Assembly: GCF_039541795.1 (NCBI RefSeq)
Contig: NZ_BAABGX010000002.1
Location: 1,839,533 to 1,903,532 of the forward strand
DNA length: 64,000 nucleotides
Direction of reading: 5' to 3'
Source: Nibribacter koreensis
GTDB lineage: Bacteria; Bacteroidota; Bacteroidia; Cytophagales; Hymenobacteraceae
In this document: one piece after another, positions 51,883 to 59,693 of the stretch
How the letters are laid out: each line of letters opens with the position of its first letter
How positions within the stretch are numbered: position 1 is the first letter of the stretch
The notes under the pieces: generated by a model
What the model was told of the DNA's origin: nothing
Databases searched by the model: none
Seen by the model: the letters and a program-made list of their open reading frames with translations, nothing else
Translations under genes and position numbers: made by a program

Positions 51883-51920
51883 CGTTTTTGGCCTGATTTC
51901 CAGAAAATAGGCTAAAAATG
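51883..51920. repeat. P38 palindrome, copy 26
   Basis: CGTTTTTGGCCTG left, right arm TAGGCTAAAAATG; divergent gap. Confidence 0.88.
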
Positions 51921-51977
51921 ACTTTGACTACTCCTTTGTGAGAATTGCGTATATTTAATGGCTAATCAAGTTTCTAA

Positions 51978-52160
51978 ATGGAGAAGGTTGTAAAAATAGG
52001 TACGCTACGGGAGCAAGCGTCTGACTTTCATTATTGGAAGGACAAATCTCCTTTGGAACGGCTTGCGGCCTTAGAGCAACTGAGGCAACAGTACATTCAA
52101 TTCAGAAAAGATGCTCAGCCAAGACTTCAGCGAGTTTGTCGCGTTATTAAATCAGCATAA
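51978..52160 (+). CDS. Small partner of the nucleotidyltransferase
   Basis: 60 residues: a core WKDKSPLERLAALEQLRQQYI and a basic end RLQRVCRVIK. Short proteins with YW..SPxERLAALExLRRQ followed by RLQRV...I precede nucleotidyltransferase genes in many bacteria. The reading frame overlaps the next gene by 50 bp, so translation is coupled. It may serve as an antitoxin-like or regulatory partner; the function is not established. Confidence 0.75.
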   Translation: MEKVVKIGTLREQASDFHYWKDKSPLERLAALEQLRQQYIQFRKDAQPRLQRVCRVIKSA

Positions 52161-52551
52161 GGTTGAGTATCTGATTGTAGGCGGTTATGCAGTTACAGTG
52201 CACGGTTACCCAAGATATACTGGTGACTTGGATGTCTGGATTAACTCAGAAGAAGACACGGCTACCAAAGTGATGCAAGTGCTGGAGGAATTTGGCTTCG
52301 GGGCGTTAGGTCTACAGAAGCAAGATTTTTTAGAGCCTGAAGCCGTGGTGCAACTGGGGTATCCTCCTGTTAGAATAGACATTCTCACTTATATTGATGG
52401 CGTTACGTTTGCAGAATGCTATCCTCAGAAAGTAGTTCTGGACATTGAAGGACTGTCAGTTAATTTTATTAGCCTGCCAGATTTATTGAAAAACAAGAAA
52501 AGCTCCGGCAGGACCAGAGACTTGAATGATTTGGAAAATCTATCTGAATAA
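52111..52551 (+). CDS. Nucleotidyltransferase of the MNT/DUF6036 type
   Basis: 146 residues. The nucleotidyltransferase signature GG..(x11-13)..DxD is present as GGYAVTVHGYPRYTGDLDVWI (about 23-43), and a third acidic residue follows in RIDILTYIDGV. The C-terminus (SLPDLLKNKKSSGRTRDLNDLENL) is typical for this family. Related proteins occur in type IV-like or MNT-HEPN toxin-antitoxin modules and in mobile defence loci. Here no HEPN partner is present, only the 60-residue protein. Confidence 0.85.
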   Translation: MLSQDFSEFVALLNQHKVEYLIVGGYAVTVHGYPRYTGDLDVWINSEEDTATKVMQVLEEFGFGALGLQKQDFLEPEAVVQLGYPPVRIDILTYIDGVTFAECYPQKVVLDIEGLSVNFISLPDLLKNKKSSGRTRDLNDLENLSE

Positions 52552-52577
52552 AAGAGGGCGTCTGCTATCTTAGCAAC

Positions 52578-53918
52578 ATGAACAGCATCCTCATCAAAAA
52601 CGCCCGCCTGGTCAATGAAGGCCAAATCCAGGAAACAGATGTCTTCGTCAAAAACGGTCTTATCTCGCGCATTGGCCAAAACCTGAATGAGGTGGCAGAT
52701 ACGGTCATTGACGCCCGTGGACAATACCTCATGCCCGGTAGTATTGATGACCAGGTGCATTTCCGGGATCCGGGCCTTACGCACAAGGGTGATTTGTACT
52801 CAGAGCCTAGAGCGGCGGTGGCGGGCGGCGTGACTACGTTCATGGAGATGCCGAATACCGTGCCCAATGCCACCACGCAACAGCTGTTGCAGGACAAGTA
52901 TGACACCGCGGCGCAGAAGTCCTTGGCCAACTACTCCTTCTTTATGGGCGGCACCAATGACAACCTGGAGGAAATCCTGAAAACCGATACGCGCTCTGTC
53001 TGCGGAATTAAGCTGTTCATGGGCTCTAGCACCGGCAACATGCTGGTAGACAATGTGCACACGCTAGAAGAGATTTTCAAGCAGAGCCCCATGCTCATTG
53101 CCACCCACTGCGAGGATGAGGCCACCATCAGAGCCAACACCCAGCGCTTTGTAGAGCAGTACGGCGAAGAAAACATTCCCATGAGTGCGCACCCTTTAAT
53201 TAGAAGCGTGGAGGCCTGTTACAAATCCTCCAGCATGGCGGTGGAGCTGGCCAAAAAGCACAACACGCGTCTGCACATCCTGCACATCAGTACAGAAGAG
53301 GAGCTGGCCTTGTTCGCGAATGACGTGCCTCTGGAGCAGAAGCGCATCACCGCCGAGGTCTGCGTGCATCATCTCTGGTTTGACGCTAGCCAATATGACA
53401 CGCTGGGTTCGCAGATTAAATGTAATCCCGCCATCAAAGAAGCCCGTCACAAACAGGCGCTGTTCCAAGGCTTGCTAGACAACAGACTAGACATCATTGC
53501 CACCGACCATGCCCCGCACACCTGGGAAGAGAAGCAGGCCGGTACCTATAAAGGAGCGCCCTCGGGATTGCCGTTGGTACAGCATTCCTTGCAAGTGATG
53601 CTGGCCTTTTACCAACAGGGCAAGATTTCTCTGGAGCGCATAGTGGAGAAAATGTGCCATGCCCCGGCCATCTGCTTCCAGGTAGAGAAACGCGGTTTCG
53701 TGCGCGAAGGCTACTGGGCCGACTTGATCTTGGTAGACTTAGAGCAGAACTTTACGGTAGCCAAAGACAATGTCCTGTACAAATGCGGTTGGTCTCCTTT
53801 AGAAGGCCAGACCCTGCCAGGCGTGGTGACGCATACCATTGTCTCTGGGCACCTGGCTTACAAGGATGGGGCTTTTGATGAGAGTAAAAAAGGGGAGCGG
53901 GTGTTGTTTAGTAGGTAG
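52578..53918 (+). CDS. pyrC: Dihydroorotase
   Basis: 446-residue zinc amidohydrolase of pyrimidine synthesis. The metal-binding DDQVHFRDPGLTHKGD (about 57-72) and the carboxylated Lys in GIKLFMGSSTG are present, as are ATHCEDEATI, HILHIST and the catalytic DHAPHTWEEKQ near the end. Length and motifs fit class I/type Ib dihydroorotase as used by Bacteroidota. A TATCTTAG box ends 4 nt before the ATG at 52578. The nearby upp (48.3 kb) is also in pyrimidine metabolism. Confidence 0.93.
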   Translation: MNSILIKNARLVNEGQIQETDVFVKNGLISRIGQNLNEVADTVIDARGQYLMPGSIDDQVHFRDPGLTHKGDLYSEPRAAVAGGVTTFMEMPNTVPNATTQQLLQDKYDTAAQKSLANYSFFMGGTNDNLEEILKTDTRSVCGIKLFMGSSTGNMLVDNVHTLEEIFKQSPMLIATHCEDEATIRANTQRFVEQYGEENIPMSAHPLIRSVEACYKSSSMAVELAKKHNTRLHILHISTEEELALFANDVPLEQKRITAEVCVHHLWFDASQYDTLGSQIKCNPAIKEARHKQALFQGLLDNRLDIIATDHAPHTWEEKQAGTYKGAPSGLPLVQHSLQVMLAFYQQGKISLERIVEKMCHAPAICFQVEKRGFVREGYWADLILVDLEQNFTVAKDNVLYKCGWSPLEGQTLPGVVTHTIVSGHLAYKDGAFDESKKGERVLFSR

Positions 53919-53933
53919 GCTGAATTAATAAAT

Positions 53934-54401
53934 ATGAGGAATTTACTTAGTATGGCACTCATAGGATTTGTTACTTCTTGCACAAGTGCCTCCAAACAGA
54001 ATGATGAACTGAGTGAGTTCTACTTTCCCCATAAGGAAGGGATTAATAATGACGGAGGACATTTGACTTCTTTCTCAGAATCCCGCATGGTGGAAAATGG
54101 AGGCACCTATAGAATCAAGGTATTCTTGGCGAACCGTGACAAAGTATATGATGGGAAAGTCACAGAGCCTATTATCAAATATAAATTAAAGGATTTCACA
54201 ACTTGGAGTGATGTACGTGAAAACGGCATCTCTGCCAAGGTTATAGATGATACCGCATATTTAAAATTCACCGTTAAGGATGATAAATTAAAAAAAGAGC
54301 AAATTAAGATTGAGACGTTATATTTTTCTATAATAATTCCTAGACCGAACGGTGATACTGTATTTTCTCATGCAAATGAATACGCTATTAAAGGAAAATA
54401 G
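53934..54401 (+). CDS. Putative small lipoprotein
   Basis: 155 residues with a lipobox (LIGFVTSC, Cys near residue 16). The mature part is strand-rich (GGTYRIKVFLANRDKVYDGKV, IIKYKLKDF, DTAYLKFTVKDDKL) and ends YAIKGK; the layout is like that of the lipoprotein at 42724. AT-rich compared with dihydroorotase. It starts 15 bp after pyrC. Function unknown. Confidence 0.7.
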   Translation: MRNLLSMALIGFVTSCTSASKQNDELSEFYFPHKEGINNDGGHLTSFSESRMVENGGTYRIKVFLANRDKVYDGKVTEPIIKYKLKDFTTWSDVRENGISAKVIDDTAYLKFTVKDDKLKKEQIKIETLYFSIIIPRPNGDTVFSHANEYAIKGK

Positions 54402-54502
54402 CATCAGGCTGTAATTGAGTAATATCCGCTTGAGTCAGAGACTTTTGAAGGAGCTTGTAAAGGCGCTTATCACAACTTTTAGGAAAAATTTAAGTAAAAT
54501 AC

Positions 54503-54533
54503 TTGCGTTGAATAGCCAAAGGCGCTACTTTTG
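54503..54533 (+). promoter_or_regulatory. Promoter of tRNA(His)
   Basis: TTG at 54503-54505, 20-nt spacer, TACTTTTG at 54526-54533, 15 nt before the mature tRNA. Confidence 0.75.
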
Positions 54534-54548
54534 CTCTCCAATTACACG

Positions 54549-54622
54549 GTGGTCGTAGTTCAGCTGGTTAGAGCACCAGATTGTGATTCTGGAAGTCGTG
54601 GGTTCGAACCCCATCGATCACC
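54549..54622 (+). tRNA. tRNA-His (anticodon GTG)
   Basis: Acceptor stem GTGGTCG / CGATCAC, D-arm AGTTCAGCTGGTTAGAGC, anticodon loop with GTG, and the TPsiC arm GGGTTCGAACCCC. The base before the stem is G (54548) and the discriminator is C, as required for the G-1:C73 identity pair of tRNA(His). CCA is not fully encoded. A terminator follows directly. Confidence 0.97.
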
Positions 54623-54623
54623 C

Positions 54624-54655
54624 AAAAAGCCCCTGAGAAATCAGGGGCTTTTTTT
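54624..54655 (+). terminator. Terminator of tRNA(His)
   Basis: AAAAAGCCCCTGA / TCAGGGGCTTTTTTT stem with a 3-nt loop. Confidence 0.9.
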
Positions 54656-54692
54656 GTTTTTGGCCTGTTTTCCAGAAATTAGCCTAAAAACG
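54655..54692. repeat. P38 palindrome, copy 27
   Basis: TGTTTTTGGCCTG left, TAGCCTAAAAACG right. It begins in the T run of the tRNA terminator. Confidence 0.88.
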
Positions 54693-54715
54693 AAGCTTGG
54701 ACAGTTGAAAGCACC

Positions 54716-54746
54716 TTGACGACAAACTGTATTAAAGGTAAGTTTG
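54716..54746 (+). promoter_or_regulatory. Promoter upstream of the PfkB kinase gene
   Basis: TTG at 54716-54718, 20-nt spacer, TAAGTTTG at 54739-54746. The leader would be about 110 nt and contains a copy of the AAGATCCTTTCAGGATGACA phrase. Confidence 0.65.
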
Positions 54747-54862
54747 CGCTTTTCTAACTGTCCCACAAGATCCTTTCAGGATGACAGAAAGGAGAGGTTG
54801 TTGAGTAATTCGTGCTACGTGATACCTGCTACTTGATACAGGTTTCACATAAATAAAAAAAT

Positions 54863-55771
54863 ATGAGTCTATTGGTGATTGGATCCGTGGCGTTTGATGC
54901 CCTGGAAACCCCCTTCGGAAAGCGTGACAAAATCATTGGCGGTGCCGGAACGTTCATTTCTCTGTCGGCGGCTAACTTTGTGAAACCAGTGAACCTGGTG
55001 TCTGTGGTGGGTGGTGACTTCTTAAAGTCAGACATTGCCATGATGCAGGGCAAAGGCATCAACACAGACGGTCTGCAGATCAAAGAGAATGAGAAGTCGT
55101 TCTTCTGGTCGGGCCGTTACTTCAATGATATGAACAGCCGCGAGACACTGGCCACTGAGCTGAACGTGCTAGGCGATTTTGACCCGATCATCCCGGAGAG
55201 CTACCAAGACTGTAAGTACTTGATGCTGGGCAATCTGGCTCCGCAGGTACAGCGCCAGGTGATTGAGCGCCTGACCAACCGCCCTAAGCTGGTGGTGATG
55301 GACACCATGAACTTCTGGATGGACATTGCCTATGATGACTTGATCCAGACCATTGGTATGGTGGATGTGTTGAGCATCAATGATGAAGAAGCCCGCCAGT
55401 TGAGTAAAGAATATTCTCTGGTGAAAGCGGCCAAGAAGATCATGGCCATGGGACCAAAGTATTTGATCATCAAGAAAGGCGAGCACGGGGCCTTGCTGTT
55501 CCACCAGGATGAGATTTTCTACGCGCCAGCCTTGCCGTTAGAAGAAGTGTTTGACCCAACCGGCGCTGGTGACACGTTTGCCGGTGGTTTCATTGGCTAT
55601 CTGGCTAGCACAGATGACATCAGCTTTGACAACATGAAGCGCGCCGTAATTCATGGTTCGGCTATGGCGTCTTTCTGCGTGGAGCAGTTTGGCACTGAGC
55701 GCCTGGTAGATTTGAAGGAAAAAGAGCTAGCAGAGCGCGTGGCGCAGTTTGCCAAGTTGGTGAACTTCTAA
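54863..55771 (+). CDS. PfkB/ribokinase family sugar kinase
   Basis: 302 residues. The anion-hole and catalytic base motif DPTGAGDTFAGGFIGYL is at about 231-247. The N-terminal GG motif is present as IIGGAGTFISLSAANF. Compared with ribokinase, the substrate lid is altered, and similar Bacteroidota proteins are annotated as sugar or nucleoside kinases. It phosphorylates a small hydroxylated substrate with ATP; which one is not clear. Confidence 0.9.
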   Translation: MSLLVIGSVAFDALETPFGKRDKIIGGAGTFISLSAANFVKPVNLVSVVGGDFLKSDIAMMQGKGINTDGLQIKENEKSFFWSGRYFNDMNSRETLATELNVLGDFDPIIPESYQDCKYLMLGNLAPQVQRQVIERLTNRPKLVVMDTMNFWMDIAYDDLIQTIGMVDVLSINDEEARQLSKEYSLVKAAKKIMAMGPKYLIIKKGEHGALLFHQDEIFYAPALPLEEVFDPTGAGDTFAGGFIGYLASTDDISFDNMKRAVIHGSAMASFCVEQFGTERLVDLKEKELAERVAQFAKLVNF

Positions 55772-55784
55772 GAAGAGTAAGCAC

Positions 55785-55822
55785 CGTTTTTGGTCTGTTT
55801 TCCAGAAAATAGCCTGAAAATG
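55785..55822. repeat. P38 palindrome, copy 28
   Basis: CGTTTTTGGTCTG left, TAGCCTGAAAATG right; 14 nt after the kinase stop. Confidence 0.85.
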
Positions 55823-55833
55823 AGATGAAGGAT

Positions 55834-55877
55834 AAAGAGAGAGGCCACTGATGATTTTTCGGTGGCCTCCCTCTTTA
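55834..55877 (+). terminator. Terminator after the PfkB kinase gene
   Basis: AAAGAGAGAGGCCAC / GTGGCCTCCCTCTTT stem (one bulge). Confidence 0.75.
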
Positions 55878-55987
55878 TGTGAAAACCAGAAGCGTTGGTT
55901 TAGCTTAGATTCAAGATAAAAGTCCATCTTTGTTTTTAAGGATTTCGCCGGAGGGCAAAGCGTCTACAAACATGAAAACCAAAGGTC

Positions 55988-56302
55988 ATGAGTAAGAAGA
56001 ATGATGAGGCTTTTGCCATTGTGATGGGGGCCATTATCTTCCTGGCGCTAGAGGTGCTGGTATATTACGGGCTGGTGACCTGGCTGATTCCTACAGATCC
56101 AGAAGTGGAGGCGGCCGGCGGGGCCGTGGTACGCAACTGGAACAAGGTGATGTACTTTATTCTGGCCTATATGGGGATCTTGATTACTGTCTTGCTGGTG
56201 GCCAGTTCTATGGTGCCGCGTCCTTTCAGGCGCCATGTCATGTTCTGGTTCTATCTTTCTCTGCCCACCATGCTGGTGATGTTATTTGTAGCTTTCAACT
56301 AA
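55988..56302 (+). CDS. Small membrane protein, three helices
   Basis: 104 residues with hydrophobic stretches at about 10-32, 53-75 and 84-103 and positive residues between the second and third. No motif is recognised. It lies ahead of the 98-residue hydrophilic protein; the 64-bp gap and the strong ribosome site of the latter suggest separate control. Confidence 0.65.
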   Translation: MSKKNDEAFAIVMGAIIFLALEVLVYYGLVTWLIPTDPEVEAAGGAVVRNWNKVMYFILAYMGILITVLLVASSMVPRPFRRHVMFWFYLSLPTMLVMLFVAFN

Positions 56303-56355
56303 GGCGAGGCATACTTTTCTGCTAACCCTGCGTATAGTAGGGTACATTTAACTAA

Positions 56356-56362
56356 AAGGAGG
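56356..56362 (+). promoter_or_regulatory. Shine-Dalgarno site, unusual for this genome
   Basis: AAGGAGG lies 4 nt before the ATG at 56367, the strongest in the window. Confidence 0.7.
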
Positions 56363-56366
56363 TTTT

Positions 56367-56663
56367 ATGAGCAGCAATAAAAAGAACGATAGCAATATGC
56401 ACGGCGAACATGACGCCATTGCCAAAGGGAAGGAAGATCAGTCCAACCAACATGACAGCAAGAAATTTGACCCAACCGGCAAAACGCAAAACGATCCGGT
56501 AGACAAAGGCTTGCAGGAAGATGACACCAAAGTGCAGAATCCTAACCGCAACCTGGCCAAAGGAGGCAACCCCAGCCGCGAAGACATTCCTAAGGGATAT
56601 GGCAATGACGGTAACCGTCCGCGTAGCAACCCAAGTGACAACCAACAAGACAGAGGCAAATAA
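56367..56663 (+). CDS. Small disordered hydrophilic protein
   Basis: 98 residues, almost without hydrophobic residues and rich in Asn, Asp, Lys, Gly, Gln and Pro (GKEDQSNQHDSKKFDPTGKT, NPSREDIPKGYGNDGNRPRS). It is predicted to be natively disordered, like stress-induced hydrophilins. It carries an exceptional Shine-Dalgarno sequence, so it may be made at a high level. The function is unknown. Confidence 0.7.
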   Translation: MSSNKKNDSNMHGEHDAIAKGKEDQSNQHDSKKFDPTGKTQNDPVDKGLQEDDTKVQNPNRNLAKGGNPSREDIPKGYGNDGNRPRSNPSDNQQDRGK

Positions 56664-56686
56664 GCCGTACACTTGTTAAGCAATAG

Positions 56687-56716
56687 AAAAGGCCACCTGT
56701 TATGGGTGGCCTTTTC
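56687..56716. terminator. Bidirectional terminator next to a P38 copy
   Basis: AAAAGGCCACC / GGTGGCCTTTT stem; the P38 starts at its last base. Confidence 0.85.
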
Positions 56717-56753
56717 GTTTTTGGGCTGTTTTCCAGAAATCAGCCTAAAAACG
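56716..56753. repeat. P38 palindrome, copy 29
   Basis: GGGCTG/CAGCCT inner arms: the C-G pair of the family is replaced by G-C on both sides. Confidence 0.92.
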
Positions 56754-56776
56754 GCATATGGACTGTTGGTAGTTGT

Positions 56777-58495
56777 CTAAAACTCTTGCTTCAGCCAGGC
56801 TTTGAAGTTTTCCTTTTGAGGCGGCGAGGCTTCTGGGTTGCGGGTCACTTTGTACTGGGGCAAATGAATTTCGCCGTCTGGTTGGAGGGTCACGGTCATC
56901 AGTTTCTTCTGCCTGAACAAGGTGAACTCTACTTTCTCTTCTTGGGCAAGTAAAGCCTGTAGGTTCAGATTCTCCAGTTTTCTGCTGTTCAAAGCGATAA
57001 GCTCATCGTCTACAGAGAAAACCTTGGCCGCAGGCGAGTCTGGCGCAACGTAGCCCACGGTGAGCGTTGGGGTAGGCGCCAATCTAAAGCCATAGCGGGA
57101 TTCATGGAGCAAGGCCGAGGGCAATTTCTGCAATTGACAGCCCACATACTCTAGAGCGGGCGCCAGCCACTTCTCAAAAGGCACCGTCCCAAAGATCATC
57201 TCTTGAAAATAAGTCTGTAGCGACACTCCTGCCACCTGTTCAGCCAGGGTCTGGTAATCTTCTTCTGTATACCCAATGCCTTTCTGACCGAACTCTTCCC
57301 ATAGGCGGCGCATGACCTGGTCCAAGGACTGGGCGTTGTTGGTGGCTTTGCTTATTTCTATGTCTAAGATCAGCGCGGCAATACAGCCTTTGTGGTAGAT
57401 GCTCACCTTGCGGTCTGGGATGCCGGGCTTGTAGCCGTCCAGCCAGGTGTCAAAAGAAGAATCTGCCACAGAAAGGCTTTTTTCGCCTTGGTCGGCGGTG
57501 TGGCGTTTGATGACGGTACCTAGTTCTGCAAAGTATTGGTCGGGGGTAAATACACCGCTTCTGGCTAGCAGGTAGTCGCCGTAGTAGGTGGTGACGCCTT
57601 CGGCCACATAACCGGTCCTAAAGTAATTCTCCTGGGTGAAGTCATATGGCGACATCTCCTGGGGGCGGATTTGCTTGATGTTCCACGTGTGGAAGAGCTC
57701 GTGACAGCTCACGCCCAACAGCTCCTTGTACAGCGCCGGGCTCATCAAAGCCTCTGAAGGTCCCAGCGTGATGACCGTGGAGTTCAAGTGCTCTACGCCG
57801 TGGTAATGCTGATAGGGCAGAATGATGTTGATGAAATGGTAGTCCTGCACCGGGAACGTCTTGAACAAGGCCAACTGCTCCTGGGTGAACGCCTTGAAGT
57901 GCGGAAGAATCTGCTCCCAGTCTGGCGTGCAATCCCCATAAAACCAGACATGAAACGGAATGCCCTGCTCCTCATAGGTCTGGCGTTGCAAACTGGCGCT
58001 GGCAATGAACGGAGAATCTACCAGATGGTCAAAATCACGCGCCTCTAAGGTGTTTCCTCCTGAAACTGGCAAGCCGCAGGCAATCTGCCAGTCCGCGGGA
58101 ATCTCCATCGCCAAAGAGCAGGGGAGATGCTCCTGGCCCTGCGCGGTGAGCAGGCAGTTGACCGGGTTTACATACAGGACTTGTTCATCTACCCAAGACC
58201 CACCGGCGTCCATCTGGCGGGCGTAGAAATTGTAGCGCACTTCTAGTTCATTATTTCCTTGGGTGTCTACCTGCCAGCGGTCTTTGTTTACTTTCTTAAA
58301 CGGCAGGGCTTCTCCGGTCAGGGTCAGCACCTCAACCGCTTGTAGTTTTTGCGCGAAGTTCTGGAGTTCGTACCGGCCGGGTCGCCAGGTGGGCAGTTGC
58401 AGGAAGAGGGTAGGCTCTGTAATCTGAGTGATATGGGTGCTGACTTGTATGTAAGAGCTCAGCGGGTTTCGGCTGGAAAGGCGGTACTGTATCAT
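56777..58495 (-). CDS. M61 family metallopeptidase with PDZ domain
   Basis: 572 residues from the ATG at 58495; the upstream ATG at 58570 is in frame but the extra part does not look like the family. The zinc site is HELFHTWNIKQIRP (HExxH and the conserved WNxKxxRP), near the middle. A C-terminal PDZ domain (GFRLAPTPTLTVGYVAPDSPAAKVFSVDDELIALN) is typical of the M61/glycyl aminopeptidase group. There is no clear signal peptide, so it should be cytoplasmic or weakly membrane-linked. Confidence 0.92.
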   Translation of the reverse strand: MIQYRLSSRNPLSSYIQVSTHITQITEPTLFLQLPTWRPGRYELQNFAQKLQAVEVLTLTGEALPFKKVNKDRWQVDTQGNNELEVRYNFYARQMDAGGSWVDEQVLYVNPVNCLLTAQGQEHLPCSLAMEIPADWQIACGLPVSGGNTLEARDFDHLVDSPFIASASLQRQTYEEQGIPFHVWFYGDCTPDWEQILPHFKAFTQEQLALFKTFPVQDYHFINIILPYQHYHGVEHLNSTVITLGPSEALMSPALYKELLGVSCHELFHTWNIKQIRPQEMSPYDFTQENYFRTGYVAEGVTTYYGDYLLARSGVFTPDQYFAELGTVIKRHTADQGEKSLSVADSSFDTWLDGYKPGIPDRKVSIYHKGCIAALILDIEISKATNNAQSLDQVMRRLWEEFGQKGIGYTEEDYQTLAEQVAGVSLQTYFQEMIFGTVPFEKWLAPALEYVGCQLQKLPSALLHESRYGFRLAPTPTLTVGYVAPDSPAAKVFSVDDELIALNSRKLENLNLQALLAQEEKVEFTLFRQKKLMTVTLQPDGEIHLPQYKVTRNPEASPPQKENFKAWLKQEF

Positions 58496-58690
58496 ATAGC
58501 GTGCTAACGAACTTCTTGAATGGATAACGGCCGGAAGTTGCAAGATTTTAGGATGAGAGGCAATAAACATCCAGCAACGTTTAGCATAGCGCAGGTTTAG
58601 GCCATACTTTTAAACTAAGCCTGCCCAGGGCCGTTAAATCAAGTATATGGGCTTTAAGTTTTTGATTGTCTGTTGTTTCAGGGAAAAGAT

Positions 58691-59332
58691 ATGGATGAAA
58701 TAGAAGAACAAGAAGCCGCCCTTAAAAAGCAAAAGAAGAAGGCCAAGGAAAAAAGAAAGGAAGAAGAGAAGGCTCAAGAGAAGCAGGCGGCACTCATTGC
58801 AAAGGAACGGATTAGCGGTCTTACCAACATGTACCGCACCGCGGCTAGAAATCACGTGTCCTACATAGCCATAGGGGACCGGCGCGCCAACATTTTGATA
58901 GGTATCTGCACGCTGGCCATCTCAGTGATGTTTACGGTGTACTTGCGCAAGTTTGAAGAAATCAGCATTTACCTCATCCCTACCATCATCTTAATTTGTA
59001 CCTGTACCGGCACCATGGTTTTGGCCATCATCTCTACCAGGCCAGACCATACGCGCGGGTATTATACTTTAGACGAGGTAGCCGATAAAGAAGTAAACCT
59101 GCTCCATTTTGAGAACTTCCATAAGATGTCCATCCGGGAATATGAGATGGCCATGGACAAACTCCTGGAGAACGGAACCCGCTCCCGGCACGCTCTCATG
59201 CGCGATTTACACGGTCTGGGGGTTTCTGTGGCCCGCAAGTACCATTACCTCCGGCTAAGCTACAATGTCTTGATGGTAGGATTTGTGCTTACGGTGCTGG
59301 CGTTTTTTGTGGTCATTTTCATTCATAGGTAG
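58691..59332 (+). CDS. PycTM (Pycsar effector type) membrane protein
   Basis: 213 residues from the ATG at 58691 (an in-frame TTG at 58673 is less likely). A charged coiled-coil of Lys and Glu (about 1-45) leads into RTAARNHVSYIAIGDRRANILIGICTLAISVMFTVYL, the motif of the PycTM/DUF5706 family (PF18967). A second helix follows (IYLIPTIILICTCTGTMVLAIIST), then a soluble stretch with NLLHFENFHKMSIREYEMAM and a last membrane helix (about 192-212). In Pycsar defence the effector is opened by a cyclic pyrimidine nucleotide and damages the membrane. No PycC cyclase gene is near, and there is no HD domain, so it may be an orphan or have another role. Confidence 0.82.
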   Translation: MDEIEEQEAALKKQKKKAKEKRKEEEKAQEKQAALIAKERISGLTNMYRTAARNHVSYIAIGDRRANILIGICTLAISVMFTVYLRKFEEISIYLIPTIILICTCTGTMVLAIISTRPDHTRGYYTLDEVADKEVNLLHFENFHKMSIREYEMAMDKLLENGTRSRHALMRDLHGLGVSVARKYHYLRLSYNVLMVGFVLTVLAFFVVIFIHR

Positions 59333-59424
59333 ACTGTTTCTTCTTGGTTGCGCATACTGCTCTTACAGCCCAATTCTCTTGTATTACTGAAGTTTGTGAC
59401 AAGGCAAACTAGGTCTTGTGCTGT

Positions 59425-59462
59425 CGTTTTTGGCCTGTTTTCTGGGAATGACGCTAAAAACA
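59425..59462. repeat. P38 palindrome, copy 30
   Basis: CGTTTTTGGCCTG left, GACGCTAAAAACAG right. Confidence 0.85.
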
Positions 59463-59510
59463 GGATTTGCTTTTACCAGTGCATAGGCCTTTCTTTGTTG
59501 GGTAGTACGT

Positions 59511-59548
59511 CGTTTTTGGCTTGTTTTAGAAGAATTAGGCCAAAAACG
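59511..59548. repeat. P38 palindrome, copy 31
   Basis: CGTTTTTGGCTTG left, TAGGCCAAAAACG right. Confidence 0.88.
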
Positions 59549-59634
59549 GTTTGACGCTGAGCCCTATATGGAAGCATAGCTTTTAGCTGAGACGGGTAAC
59601 GTGCAAATAATCAAATTAAAATATGGGAGCAGGG

Positions 59635-59665
59635 TTGATTTATCAGATTTGATTTCTTAATTTTG
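59635..59665 (+). promoter_or_regulatory. Promoter of rpmH
   Basis: TTG at 59635-59637, 20-nt spacer, TAATTTTG at 59658-59665, 28 nt before the start codon. Confidence 0.7.
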
Positions 59666-59693
59666 CAACCCTTAATATAATGTTTAGTGTAAG

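Larger units (their letters stand above)
59333..59693. other. Intergenic region upstream of rpmH
   Basis: 361 bp with two P38 copies and the rpmH promoter; otherwise no gene is seen. Confidence 0.75.

Noticed and set aside
58691..59332. A complete Pycsar defence system
   Set aside because: No cyclase gene is within the neighbouring genes, so only an effector-like protein is reported.
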